The notes beneath the pieces were generated by a model. It was not told where the DNA came from, ran no database searches, and saw only the letters and a program-made list of their open reading frames with translations. DNA of 64,000 nucleotides, from assembly GCA_963714455.1 (NCBI GenBank), contig CAVQON010000018.1:1-64000 (forward strand). The letters run 5' to 3'. The DNA is from CAVQGZ01 sp963714455 (GTDB lineage: Bacteria; Actinomycetota; Actinomycetes; Jiangellales; Jiangellaceae). The position numbers and the translations under genes are program-made. Below, piece after piece: positions 42,459-49,907 of the stretch (the first letter of the stretch is position 1; each line of letters begins with the position of its first letter).

Positions 42459-43451
42459 CTAGTCCGACGGAGTCGTCGGCCCCTGCTGGCGTCGCGCGGT
42501 ACTGACGGGGTCAGGCTCGTTGGCGGTGGCGACGAACGCTGCTGCCACGAGCACGACCGAGGCCATGGCGAAGAAGAGCAGCAGCATGGCCACCGGCGCC
42601 CCGAACGACAGGTAGCGCGGGTTGGTGACGGTGAACGCCACGAAGTAGGTGGCGCCGAGCTTGACGACTTCGAGGGCGGCACCGGCGAGAAGGCTGGCCC
42701 GCCAACGCCACCGAGGGGGGCAGACGCCGCCGAGCCGGCTCAGCACGACCATGATCACGACTGAGTTCAACGAGATGCCGACGACAATCCCGGCGCCGAT
42801 CAGGACGGCATCCGCGACCGGTCCGGTCAGGCCGAGCGAGTTCAGGACGGGCCGGAACAGGCCGGCCGCGGCGGAGCTGCCGACGTAGGAGAGCGCGACC
42901 AGCGGCGTGAGGAGCAGCAGGTAGCCGAGAAAGCGGAGGGTCTTGATCGCGAAGTTGCGTGGCTCGTACTGCACGCCGTAGATGAGCCGCACGCCGTCGT
43001 CGACGGCCCGGACGATGCCCACCGCGCTGTAGATGAGGATGGCGGCCCCGATCAGGCCGACGGTGCTTCCGACCGACCTGAGCTGGACGGGGTCGATGCC
43101 CTCCGGACCGATGAGGCCGGGGAGGGCCTCGTCCACCACGTCGATCAAGAGCTGCTCGTACTGCGGGATCAGCGCGCCGATACCGAAGGCGAGGGCGAGC
43201 CCGGACAGGACACCGAAGAACGAGTAGTACGCGATCGCCTTGGCCGACAGCGTCCCACGACCGTCTCGGAAGCGTTCCCACCAGCGCCAGCACCAGGCGG
43301 CGACGGGCGCACGGACGATCGCCCACCGCACGAGGGGTGGATCGACGTCTGCCGGGTCGAGGTTCTCGCCCTCGACCGCGGTGAGCGTCCGCGCGGTCGG
43401 CCCCGGGGGGAGGGGCTCGACCGCGAGAACGGGCTCAGGCTCGGCAGTCAC
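42459..43451 (-). CDS. YihY/BrkB-family membrane protein
   Basis: Integral membrane protein (330 aa) with about six hydrophobic segments. The family signature at the first helix is AIAYYSFFGVLSGLALAFG, followed by VGSTVGLIGAAILIYSAVGIVRAVDDGVR. The N-terminal ~65 residues and C-terminal ~25 residues are cytosolic and polar. Often mislabelled ribonuclease BN; the true function is unknown. GTG start at 43451. The WS/DGAT gene lies 33 bases upstream on the same strand, so the two may be co-transcribed. Confidence 0.9.
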   Translation of the reverse strand: MTAEPEPVLAVEPLPPGPTARTLTAVEGENLDPADVDPPLVRWAIVRAPVAAWCWRWWERFRDGRGTLSAKAIAYYSFFGVLSGLALAFGIGALIPQYEQLLIDVVDEALPGLIGPEGIDPVQLRSVGSTVGLIGAAILIYSAVGIVRAVDDGVRLIYGVQYEPRNFAIKTLRFLGYLLLLTPLVALSYVGSSAAAGLFRPVLNSLGLTGPVADAVLIGAGIVVGISLNSVVIMVVLSRLGGVCPPRWRWRASLLAGAALEVVKLGATYFVAFTVTNPRYLSFGAPVAMLLLFFAMASVVLVAAAFVATANEPDPVSTARRQQGPTTPSD

Positions 43452-43484
43452 CCGGCAAGGGTGGCATGCCCGTCGTGTGCGGCG

Positions 43485-44888
43485 TCAGGCAGAGCCGGTG
43501 GCGACCACCTCGGCCAGTGCCGCCTTGAGGTCGTCGACCAGCTCGGTCGGGTTCTCGACGGCGCGTTCGTCGATGTTGATGGCGAACTCCGCCTTGCCGT
43601 TGTAGGTGATCATGGCCACGTTGAGCGCTGCGCCCCCGCGCGGCGCGAACGGGAGCAACGCCGTCACCTCAGCGCCGGCGAAGTACACCGGGATCGGCGG
43701 GCCGGGCAGGTTGGTGGCGGCGAAGTCGGTGCCCTTCATCAGCCCGGCCGACAGCGCAGTCGACGCGGACGTGGGCATGCGCACGAGCAGCCGGTACACC
43801 TGGTCGGACAGCATGAGAGCCGGCTCGGTCGCGGCCTGTCGCAGCAGCGGGTGCAGAACCTTCATGTGCTGGCTGGCGTCGGGCTCGTCCACCGGAAGCA
43901 CCACCCGCGCGGGAACCCAGCGGTTGCCGCCGTTGGCGTCCTCGGCGCCGGTGCGCAGGTTGATCGGCATGTTGACCCGCAGGCCGGGCACCGCCCCGCC
44001 GTGGCGCACGTGGTACCTGTGCAGGCCGCGGGTGACGACCGTCATGAATGCGTCGTTGATCGTCCCGCCGTTGGCCTTGGCTGCCTTCTTGACGTCGCCG
44101 AACGGCGCCTCGAAGTAGTCGAAGTAGCCGGACAGCGAGCGGGCGGTCATGAGCGGGCTCTCCGGCACGCCGGCGGGTGCGAGCAGGCGACCGGCCGACG
44201 ACACGAAGGCCGCTGCGTCGCCTGCCGTTCCCCGGGGGTCCTTCACCGTGCGCAGCGCCAGGTCGCCGAGCCCGGTGACAGCGGCCTTGGAGGTGGTCGC
44301 GAACCGCTTGGCCTCGTAGGAGACACCGCTGGACAGTCTTCCCGACAATCCCAGTGCGGCAGCGCTCGGTGCGCTCGGCTTGTCGCCCAGGTCGACGTCG
44401 GTCTCCCGGGCGAGGTCGAGCATCGCCGCCCCCATCGCGAGCCCGCCCATGCCGTCGGTGATCGCGTGGTGGATCTTGATGATGAGCGCTGCCTGTCCGC
44501 GAGGCAGGCCCGTCATCAGCGTCATCTCCCAGAGGGGACGCTTGCGGTCGAAGTCCTGCTCGGCCATCGTCTGTGCGAGGTTGAGGGCCGGGCGCAACGT
44601 GCGGTCCTTGCGCGGCGCCGCGACCCAGCGCAGGTGGTAGGTCAGGTCGAAGTTGGGGTCGAGCTCCCAGCGCGGGGGAACCAGCGACACGGGGTTTCCC
44701 ACGACCCGCTGGCGCAGCTTGGGCACCGCCAGAGTCATGCGATCGATGCGGTCCTGGGCCGCGTCGATGTCGGGCGCCTTGTCCAGCACCATCATCGCGA
44801 CGATCACCGACCGCAGCACCGGGTCTTCTTCGACGTTCCACATGACGGCGTCGAAAGCCCCCATGCGCTCCTGCATCGTGGACGACAT
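43485..44888 (-). CDS. Wax ester synthase / diacylglycerol acyltransferase (WS/DGAT)
   Basis: Acyl-CoA-dependent O-acyltransferase (467 aa) making triacylglycerol or wax esters for storage. The active-site motif HHAITDG (HHxxxDG) is intact near residue 130. The conserved NLPGPP and the C-terminal GGAALNVAMITYNGKAEF block are also present. Start at the ATG at 44888 (MSSTMQERMGAFDAVMW) with a GGGAGGGG ribosome site; the frame remains open further upstream through the tRNA but that is not coding. Triacylglycerol storage fits an actinobacterium. Confidence 0.9.
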   Translation of the reverse strand: MSSTMQERMGAFDAVMWNVEEDPVLRSVIVAMMVLDKAPDIDAAQDRIDRMTLAVPKLRQRVVGNPVSLVPPRWELDPNFDLTYHLRWVAAPRKDRTLRPALNLAQTMAEQDFDRKRPLWEMTLMTGLPRGQAALIIKIHHAITDGMGGLAMGAAMLDLARETDVDLGDKPSAPSAAALGLSGRLSSGVSYEAKRFATTSKAAVTGLGDLALRTVKDPRGTAGDAAAFVSSAGRLLAPAGVPESPLMTARSLSGYFDYFEAPFGDVKKAAKANGGTINDAFMTVVTRGLHRYHVRHGGAVPGLRVNMPINLRTGAEDANGGNRWVPARVVLPVDEPDASQHMKVLHPLLRQAATEPALMLSDQVYRLLVRMPTSASTALSAGLMKGTDFAATNLPGPPIPVYFAGAEVTALLPFAPRGGAALNVAMITYNGKAEFAINIDERAVENPTELVDDLKAALAEVVATGSA

Positions 44889-44946
44889 CGGTCCCCTCCC
44901 CAACTGGTTGCGCGGCACGCTAGCGGGCCTTGCACCCTCGCGCGGC

Positions 44947-44975
44947 GTGGACCTCGATTCTGGCCCGCCTACACT
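44947..44975 (+). promoter_or_regulatory. Promoter of the tRNA-Arg gene
   Basis: GTGGAC (44947-44952), a 17-base spacer and TACACT (44970-44975) match a housekeeping -35/-10 pair with the start expected about 12 bases before the mature tRNA. Assigned by position and spacing only. Confidence 0.45.
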
Positions 44976-44993
44976 GCTCGGGCTGGTCAGCAC

Positions 44994-45069
44994 GCCCCCG
45001 TAGCTCAGGGGATAGAGCAACGGTTTCCTAAACCGTGTGCCGCAGGTTCGAATCCTGCCGGGGGCGCCA
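44994..45069 (+). tRNA. tRNA-Arg (anticodon CCT)
   Basis: Complete cloverleaf of 73 bases plus an encoded CCA. The acceptor arm GCCCCCG pairs with CGGGGGC. The D-arm is GCTCAGGGGATAGAGC. The anticodon stem ACGGT/ACCGT carries the loop TTCCTAA with anticodon CCT. The T-arm is CAGGTTCGAATCCTG. The discriminator is G. It reads the AGG codon, which is rare in such GC-rich genomes. Confidence 0.97.
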
Positions 45070-45301
45070 CGCGGCAGCTACCCCACGAGCACGGCACGCG
45101 GGGAGGGCGAGCGGACGGCGCGCACGACCACCAGCAGCACCAACCCGGCGGATCTCGCCGCCGGCGTACCCCGCAAGGCTGCCGTCGATACCGTGCCGTC
45201 GAGCCTGGGCGAAACCCACTCGCCGGGCGCACGCGCGCCGTGGCACGCTGGAACACACCGCGCGAGCCCCTCGCTGCGGGCGCAGGCGAAGGAGCAGCGT
45301 G

Positions 45302-45505
45302 ATGAACGAGTCGAGCCCCGAGGTCCCCGAGTCGGACGACGCAGCCCAGCCCGACGACGACGTCAAGGCGCGCTTCAAGCAGGCTCTTGAGGCCAAGTCG
45401 GCACGGCAGAAGAACGACCGGTTGCACCCGGAGGGCGACTCAGCACTGCACGACACGCACGGCCGGTCGGGCGGCAAGCGAGAGTTTCGACGCAAGTCCG
45501 GCTGA
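45302..45505 (+). CDS. DUF5302 family small protein
   Basis: A 67-residue, highly charged protein of the actinobacterial DUF5302 family. It has an acidic N-terminus, a helix KARFKQALEAKSARQK, and the family's conserved C-terminal ending GGKREFRRKSG. Probably largely disordered; the function is unknown. GAAGGAG lies about seven bases before the ATG at 45302. The 232 bases between the tRNA and this gene show no coding signal. Confidence 0.8.
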   Translation: MNESSPEVPESDDAAQPDDDVKARFKQALEAKSARQKNDRLHPEGDSALHDTHGRSGGKREFRRKSG

Positions 45506-45535
45506 GCGGCACGACCGTCGGTCACCATCGTCGGT

Positions 45536-46864
45536 ATGTCGGCCGCGGCGCAGGGCACCATCCGAGAGCGCGAACGCTCGATCGACGCCTACCGGGCGTT
45601 CGCGATCCTCACGGTCATCGCTGGGCACTGGCTCGCGTTCGTGCTTCTCGACGATGCCGGACGCCTCGACGGCCGCAACCTGCTGGAGATCTGGCCACCG
45701 GCCCCCTGGCTGACGTGGTTCTTCCAGGTGATGCCCCTCTTCTTCGTCGTGGGCGGGTACGCCAACGCGGCCTCGTGGACGGGGCGTAGGCGCGAGGTCA
45801 GCCGCCTGGGCTGGGTCGGCGCACGGGTCTGGCGCCTGGTGGTCCCCAGCCTCGTGCTCCTCACCGTCGTCACCACGGTGTCGATGGCCTCGCGGTGGGC
45901 CGGCGCGGACGCCGCGACGGTCGACCTCGCGCTGACCATCGTCGGCCTGCCGCTGTGGTTCCTGGCTGTGTACCTCGTGGTGTCGGCCACCACGCCGTGG
46001 CTGGTCGAGGCCGAGCAGCGGTGGGGGCTGCGCGTGCCGGCCGGGCTGCTGGCGACGTGCGTGGCGGTGGACCTGCTCGCCAACCTCGGCGGCGTCCCCA
46101 TCGGCCTGCTGACCTACCCGCTGTTCTGGCTCGGTGTCTACGCCGCAGGGGTCGCCTGGCGCAGCGGTCGGCTGCTGGAGGTGCCCTGGCTCGCGCCGGC
46201 GCTGGTCGTCGGCGGCGCCGCGGCGCTGGTACTGCTGGTGGTGGTGGGGCCGTACCCGGTCAGCATGTTGGCTGCGTTGGGCGAAGAGATCCAGAACAAC
46301 GGCCCGCCGTCGTCCGCGCTGCTCGCCCTGGCCATGGCCCAGCTCGGCATCGTGCTTCTGCTACGGCACCGGGTGCGCCGCTGGTGCGAGCACCGGCGCG
46401 TGTGGGCAGGTGTCGTCGCGGTGAACCTGGTCGCCATGTCGCTGTACCTGTGGCACATGGTCGCGGCACTCCTCGCGTCCCTGGTGTTCTGGTTCACCGG
46501 TCTGGTCAGCGCCGCGGCGGCGTTGAGCACCACGTGGTGGTGGCAGCGCCCGCTCTGGTACCTGGTGTGCGCAGGGATGCTGCTCGTCATCGTGCGCGCC
46601 GTGCGACGCTTCGAGTGGGTGACACCGGTTGTCGAGCCGGTGCCGCAGACCCCACGCCGACTGATCGGCCTCGGCGCGGGCGTCACGCTGCTCGCCGCCG
46701 GGATGGTCGCGCTGACGGTCACCGGGTTGACGGCTGGACCCGCCGGCATCTCGGTGCTCGGCCTTCTCGCCTTCGTCGCCGGCGCCGTCACCGTCCGGGC
46801 TGCGACCGGCATCGTCGCTACCACGTCGACCCGTCGGACGAGGGCGCCCTCGGACCTGTCGTGA
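45536..46864 (+). CDS. Acyltransferase 3 family membrane protein
   Basis: Integral membrane acyltransferase (442 aa) with about ten to eleven hydrophobic segments. The N-terminal RERSIDAYRAFAILTVIAGH motif, with the catalytic-type His and Arg of the AT3 fold, and the MPLFFVVGGYANA helix are typical. Such enzymes O-acetylate or O-acylate cell-wall glycans, antibiotics or lipids; the substrate is not evident. ATG at 45536, 30 bases after DUF5302. The AAA-ATPase remnant follows within five bases. Confidence 0.85.
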   Translation: MSAAAQGTIRERERSIDAYRAFAILTVIAGHWLAFVLLDDAGRLDGRNLLEIWPPAPWLTWFFQVMPLFFVVGGYANAASWTGRRREVSRLGWVGARVWRLVVPSLVLLTVVTTVSMASRWAGADAATVDLALTIVGLPLWFLAVYLVVSATTPWLVEAEQRWGLRVPAGLLATCVAVDLLANLGGVPIGLLTYPLFWLGVYAAGVAWRSGRLLEVPWLAPALVVGGAAALVLLVVVGPYPVSMLAALGEEIQNNGPPSSALLALAMAQLGIVLLLRHRVRRWCEHRRVWAGVVAVNLVAMSLYLWHMVAALLASLVFWFTGLVSAAAALSTTWWWQRPLWYLVCAGMLLVIVRAVRRFEWVTPVVEPVPQTPRRLIGLGAGVTLLAAGMVALTVTGLTAGPAGISVLGLLAFVAGAVTVRAATGIVATTSTRRTRAPSDLS

Positions 46865-46868
46865 CGGC

Positions 46869-47311
46869 GTGGCATCCGGCGGGATCAGCGACCAGCGCCC
46901 CGTCCGGGCTGTGGTGCCGAACGGGCAGGCCCCCCGTCACCAGTGGCCCACTACGATCCCGGCGGTCGCCCAGATACTCGACTCAGGGCTGGATCTGCCG
47001 TCGGGGGTGACGATCCTGGTCGGCGAGAACGGGTCGGGGAAGTCCACGGTCGTGGAGGCCGTGGCGATGGCCTTCGGCCTCTCCGCCGAAGGTGGGTCGA
47101 CGTTCGCGCGGCACGGCACCCGGGCCACGGAGTCCGAGCTCTGGCGCTGGATCACGCTTCAGCGCTCGCCGCCACGCCCGGCGCGACCATCGTCGAGGTC
47201 GGTTCGTGGGGCCTGCGCGAGACGGGACACGACGACCTCGAGCTGGTCTGGCACTGGAAGGCGTTTCTCGACAACCCGATGCGCTACCTGCGCCATCTCG
47301 ACCCGTCGTGA
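46869..47311 (+). pseudogene. AAA-family ATPase, internally deleted remnant
   Basis: The first part (GTG at 46869) is the N-terminus of a small predicted ABC/AAA ATPase. It contains FP/VPAVAQ-type sequence (IPAVAQILDSGLDLPSGV), Walker A LVGENGSGKSTVVEA and HGTRATESELWRW. Near 47150-47165 the sequence jumps to the C-terminal end of the same family, in another frame (ASALAATPGATIVEVGSWG ... HWKAFLDNPMRYLRHL). The middle of the protein, including the signature, Walker B and most of the switch region, is absent. Intact homologues are roughly 230-260 aa. The gene is therefore broken by an internal deletion with a frame change and cannot make a working ATPase. Confidence 0.75.
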
Positions 47312-47328
47312 CGTGACCCGTCGTGAGG

Positions 47329-47754
47329 TCAGGGGCGCATGCGGGCGACGCAGCGCTCGCCGGAGGTGGAGCGTGCCTTGACGACGATGCGGTCGCGTCC
47401 GGGGCGGTTGCGCAGGTAGCGGTAGGTGTCGAGCTCGCCGTCGCTGTCGCCGCGCAGGCGGACGGTGTGCTTGAGCCTGCCGTTCTGCTTGATCTTGATG
47501 GTCCACTTCTTGCGCGGTGGGCCGTAGATCTCGGCGTCGACCTCGAACCAGCGGCGGCCGTCGCGTTCGAGCTTGGTCTTCATGCGCGAGCCGCGGTTGC
47601 AGCGCACGTTCGCGCGGTCGAGAACTCGGCCGTACTGGCTGAGCTCGGCGCCTGATGAGGCGGGGGCGACGGTGGCGGCGGTCGCGGGTGCGACCAGTAC
47701 GAGCGGAGCCACGAGGGCCCCGATGAGCAGGGGGAGGAGGAGGCGTAGACGCAC
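47329..47754 (-). CDS. Small basic secreted protein, unknown
   Basis: A 141-residue protein with a clear signal peptide (RLRLLLPLLIGALVAPLVL ... ATAAT). The mature part of ~110 residues is strongly basic and beta-rich, with two cysteines (VRCNRG and ERCVARMRP) that could pair. I recognise no family. GTG at 47754 with AGGAG seven bases upstream. It is divergent from the RS-repeat secreted protein, sharing a 265-base control region that holds a palindrome and phased repeats, so it may belong to the same signalling locus. Confidence 0.65.
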   Translation of the reverse strand: MRLRLLLPLLIGALVAPLVLVAPATAATVAPASSGAELSQYGRVLDRANVRCNRGSRMKTKLERDGRRWFEVDAEIYGPPRKKWTIKIKQNGRLKHTVRLRGDSDGELDTYRYLRNRPGRDRIVVKARSTSGERCVARMRP

Positions 47755-47914
47755 GAGGTGCTCCTGACGGTGGAGAGTGGGGCATCGAGGACTGGTCCGT
47801 GGGCGGTCGGTCGGCCCTGGGTGGCTGGCAGCAAGGTAGTGACGAGGACGACCGCGGGCGGGGGGCCGAAAGTCCCTCATGATGTGCGGCACCGGGCACC
47901 AACGAGGTGACCAG

Positions 47915-47933
47915 GATGAGAGGACCTCTCATC
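47915..47933. promoter_or_regulatory. 19-bp perfect palindrome, candidate operator
   Basis: GATGAGAGG-A-CCTCTCATC, nine-base arms around a single base, lies in the divergent control region of the signalling locus. Its right half contains the first of three TCTCA repeats. Confidence 0.55.
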
Positions 47934-47958
47934 TGCGTCTCACGGTGGTCTCATCTCG
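47925..47958 (+). promoter_or_regulatory. Three direct repeats with an 11-bp period, candidate response-regulator sites
   Basis: TCTCAT, TCTCAC and TCTCAT start at 47927, 47938 and 47949, exactly 11 bases apart, i.e. on one face of the helix. This spacing is typical of OmpR/PhoB-family binding sites, and an OmpR-type regulator is encoded at the end of the same locus (51306-51971). Autoregulation is the inferred role. Confidence 0.5.
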
Positions 47959-47979
47959 TGGCGGGACTCTCTTCTCAGC

Positions 47980-48000
47980 GACGGCTCGACGGGAGCCGTC
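47980..48000 (+). other. Leader hairpin upstream of the RS-protein gene
   Basis: GACGGCTC pairs perfectly with GAGCCGTC around a GACGG loop. It ends eight bases before the ribosome binding site of the next gene and may modulate its mRNA stability or translation. Confidence 0.4.
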
Positions 48001-48019
48001 ACGACACGAAGGAGTCACC

Positions 48020-48490
48020 ATGAGGGACACCCTGATCCGGACGGGCGTGGCAACGTTCTCCGGCCTGTTCGCCGTGAGCTTCTTGGCGTTCGTGCCGGGG
48101 ACGGCGGCGACGGCGGCGGACTCGGCCTACATCAAGCGCGACGAGAGCGTGACGCTGCTGGCGACGGTCGATGACGACGACGACGAGCGGGAGAAGTTCA
48201 CGCCGTTCTCGGTGTCGCGTGCCTCGGCCCCGAGCCGGGCTTCGCGCGCGTCGGTGTCGCGTGTGTCGCGTGTGTCGCGGGACAGCCGGGACGCGACTGC
48301 GAGCAAGAAGTCGCGCAACACCCGGGACAAGACCAACAGCCGGGTCACTGCGGTGAGCCGGGACCGGGACAAGTCGCGTTTCGACCTGACGCGTGACTGG
48401 ACGATGGACGGTGGGGAGTTCACCCGCGACCGCACCGCGAACAGCACGAACGACAACAGCCGCAACGACACCCGGTGGGGCCGGCGCTGA
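48020..48490 (+). CDS. Secreted Arg/Ser-repeat protein, unknown
   Basis: A 156-residue protein with a signal peptide (about residues 1-34, GLFAVSFLAFVPGTAATAAD). A short acidic run follows (DDDDDERE), then a long Ser-Arg-rich tract with tandem SRV/SRD/SRA units (about residues 65-125). The tail is Asn/Asp/Arg-rich. The DNA shows tandem GTGTCGCGT repeats here. It resembles eukaryotic RS domains in composition only and is expected to be disordered. GAAGGAG five bases before the ATG makes it well translated. It heads a run with a Ser/Thr kinase, a small membrane protein and a two-component system; its many serines would be attractive phosphorylation sites if it met the kinase before export. Function unknown. 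Confidence 0.6.
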   Translation: MRDTLIRTGVATFSGLFAVSFLAFVPGTAATAADSAYIKRDESVTLLATVDDDDDEREKFTPFSVSRASAPSRASRASVSRVSRVSRDSRDATASKKSRNTRDKTNSRVTAVSRDRDKSRFDLTRDWTMDGGEFTRDRTANSTNDNSRNDTRWGRR

Positions 48491-48521
48491 GGCGCCGGAT
48501 CGGGAGTAGAGGATCGCGCAG

Positions 48522-49406
48522 ATGACGCACCAGGCGTGGGAGTTCACCGAGGGCGACCAGATCAGCGACACGTTGACCGTGTTGCGGCTGCTGGGCGGGG
48601 GCGAGCGGTTCGAGGCGTATCTGGCCTTCGACGACCACCGCTACTGCCCGGTGGTGGTGAAGGTGATCCGCCCGGACCAGGTCGCCGACGAGGGGGCGCT
48701 GCGCGGCCTTCGCCGGGAGTACCGGCTGGCGCGGTCGCTGGACCACCCGGTGCTGGTGCGGGCGTTCGACCTGGTGGAGGACGGGCCTCGGCCGCACCTG
48801 GTGCTGGAGCACCTGGACGGTCCACGGTTGTCCTCGCTGCTGCGGCGGCATGGCCCCCTGCCGCCGCAGCAGCTGCTCCCGTTGGGCATCGAGGTCGCCT
48901 CAGCGCTGCACTACCTGCACCGTGAGGACGTGGTGCACCTGGACGTGAAGCCGTCCAACATCATCATGGGCGCCCCGCCCCGGTTGATCGACCTGTCGAT
49001 CGCCCGCCCGGTCGAGGCCGCCGCCCGGCTGGACTACACGGTGGGCACCGACCGCTACCTGGCCCCGGAGCAGGCCGACCCGCCCCGCTCCGGGGTGCCG
49101 GGCCCGCCGGCGGACGTGTTCGGGCTGGGGGCGACGTTGTTCGAGGCGCACGCCGGGTACCGGCCGTTCGAGGACGGTGTCACCGACCCGGACGCGCCGG
49201 TGGAGCAGCGCTGGCCGCAGCTGATGGACGACCCGCGGCCGCTGCCCGACGGCACGCCCGACGAGCTCGCCAAGCCGCTGCTGGCCTGCCTGGACCGGGC
49301 CCCGCAGAACCGGCCGAGCGCGGCGGAGCTGGCGGAGGCGTTCGAGCCGCTGCTGGCCGGGCTGCCGAAGCCGGTGCTCGGCGGTTTCCGTCCCGGACGC
49401 CGCTGA
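48522..49406 (+). CDS. Soluble Hanks-type Ser/Thr protein kinase
   Basis: Compact kinase domain of 294 residues with no membrane helix or sensor domain. Glycine-rich loop LGGGERFEAY (about 24-33), catalytic Lys47 (VVVKV), HLDVKPSN (139-146, catalytic Asp141, a non-RD kinase), DLS (157-159) in place of DFG but keeping the metal Asp, and YLAPEQ as the APE-type motif. It should be active. Membrane-free kinases of this type often act on partners encoded beside them. It sits 31 bases after the RS-repeat secreted protein and 48 bases before a small membrane protein. Confidence 0.85.
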   Translation: MTHQAWEFTEGDQISDTLTVLRLLGGGERFEAYLAFDDHRYCPVVVKVIRPDQVADEGALRGLRREYRLARSLDHPVLVRAFDLVEDGPRPHLVLEHLDGPRLSSLLRRHGPLPPQQLLPLGIEVASALHYLHREDVVHLDVKPSNIIMGAPPRLIDLSIARPVEAAARLDYTVGTDRYLAPEQADPPRSGVPGPPADVFGLGATLFEAHAGYRPFEDGVTDPDAPVEQRWPQLMDDPRPLPDGTPDELAKPLLACLDRAPQNRPSAAELAEAFEPLLAGLPKPVLGGFRPGRR

Positions 49407-49454
49407 CGTCGGCCTGCTGACACACTCATCCAACACGTGGAAGGACGAATCGAC

Positions 49455-49820
49455 ATGGTGTGGCGCATCGTCGTAGCCCTCATCGCCGGGCTGATCGCGG
49501 TGGGAGTCGCGGCTCTGGGCAGCTCGGGCGCGCAGCCGAGCGCACCGGACCTCGGGGAGTCGGTGGTGATCGTGCCCAACCCCACCGATGCCGACGCCCG
49601 GCGCGACGACAGCGCCACCGAGCTGGTCACCGAGGACGATGACGGGGCCGGCCCAGGCGAGCCCGACGGTGACGGCGAGGACACCCCGGTCACCGACGGC
49701 AAGGCGTCGTGGATCACCCGCGTCGGGGACACCACCGCAGGCGACCCGGTCGCCGAGCCCGCCACGGCGCCGACACGCAGTGCGGCCACGGCCCCGTCGG
49801 CCGACGACACCGGGGACTGA
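49455..49820 (+). CDS. Small membrane-anchored acidic protein
   Basis: A 121-residue protein: one N-terminal hydrophobic helix (WRIVVALIAGLIAVGVAALG), then about 100 acidic, Pro/Thr/Asp-rich residues expected to be disordered and extracytoplasmic. No family recognised. A GAAGGA site lies nine bases before the ATG at 49455; a GTG at 49437 is also in frame. It is located between the Ser/Thr kinase and the histidine kinase and may be an accessory of the sensor. Confidence 0.6.
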   Translation: MVWRIVVALIAGLIAVGVAALGSSGAQPSAPDLGESVVIVPNPTDADARRDDSATELVTEDDDGAGPGEPDGDGEDTPVTDGKASWITRVGDTTAGDPVAEPATAPTRSAATAPSADDTGD

Positions 49821-49907
49821 CCCCTGACCCAGTCCGACGCCGGCCGCGACCGTCATCCCCCCGAGCCGCCTGAACGGCCGCACCGCCGCAGGTACGGCCG
49901 GGGGTCG

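Noticed and set aside
45037..45390. ORF beginning inside the tRNA-Arg gene
   Set aside because: Starts within the T-arm of a well-formed tRNA and overlaps DUF5302 in another frame; typical spurious call.
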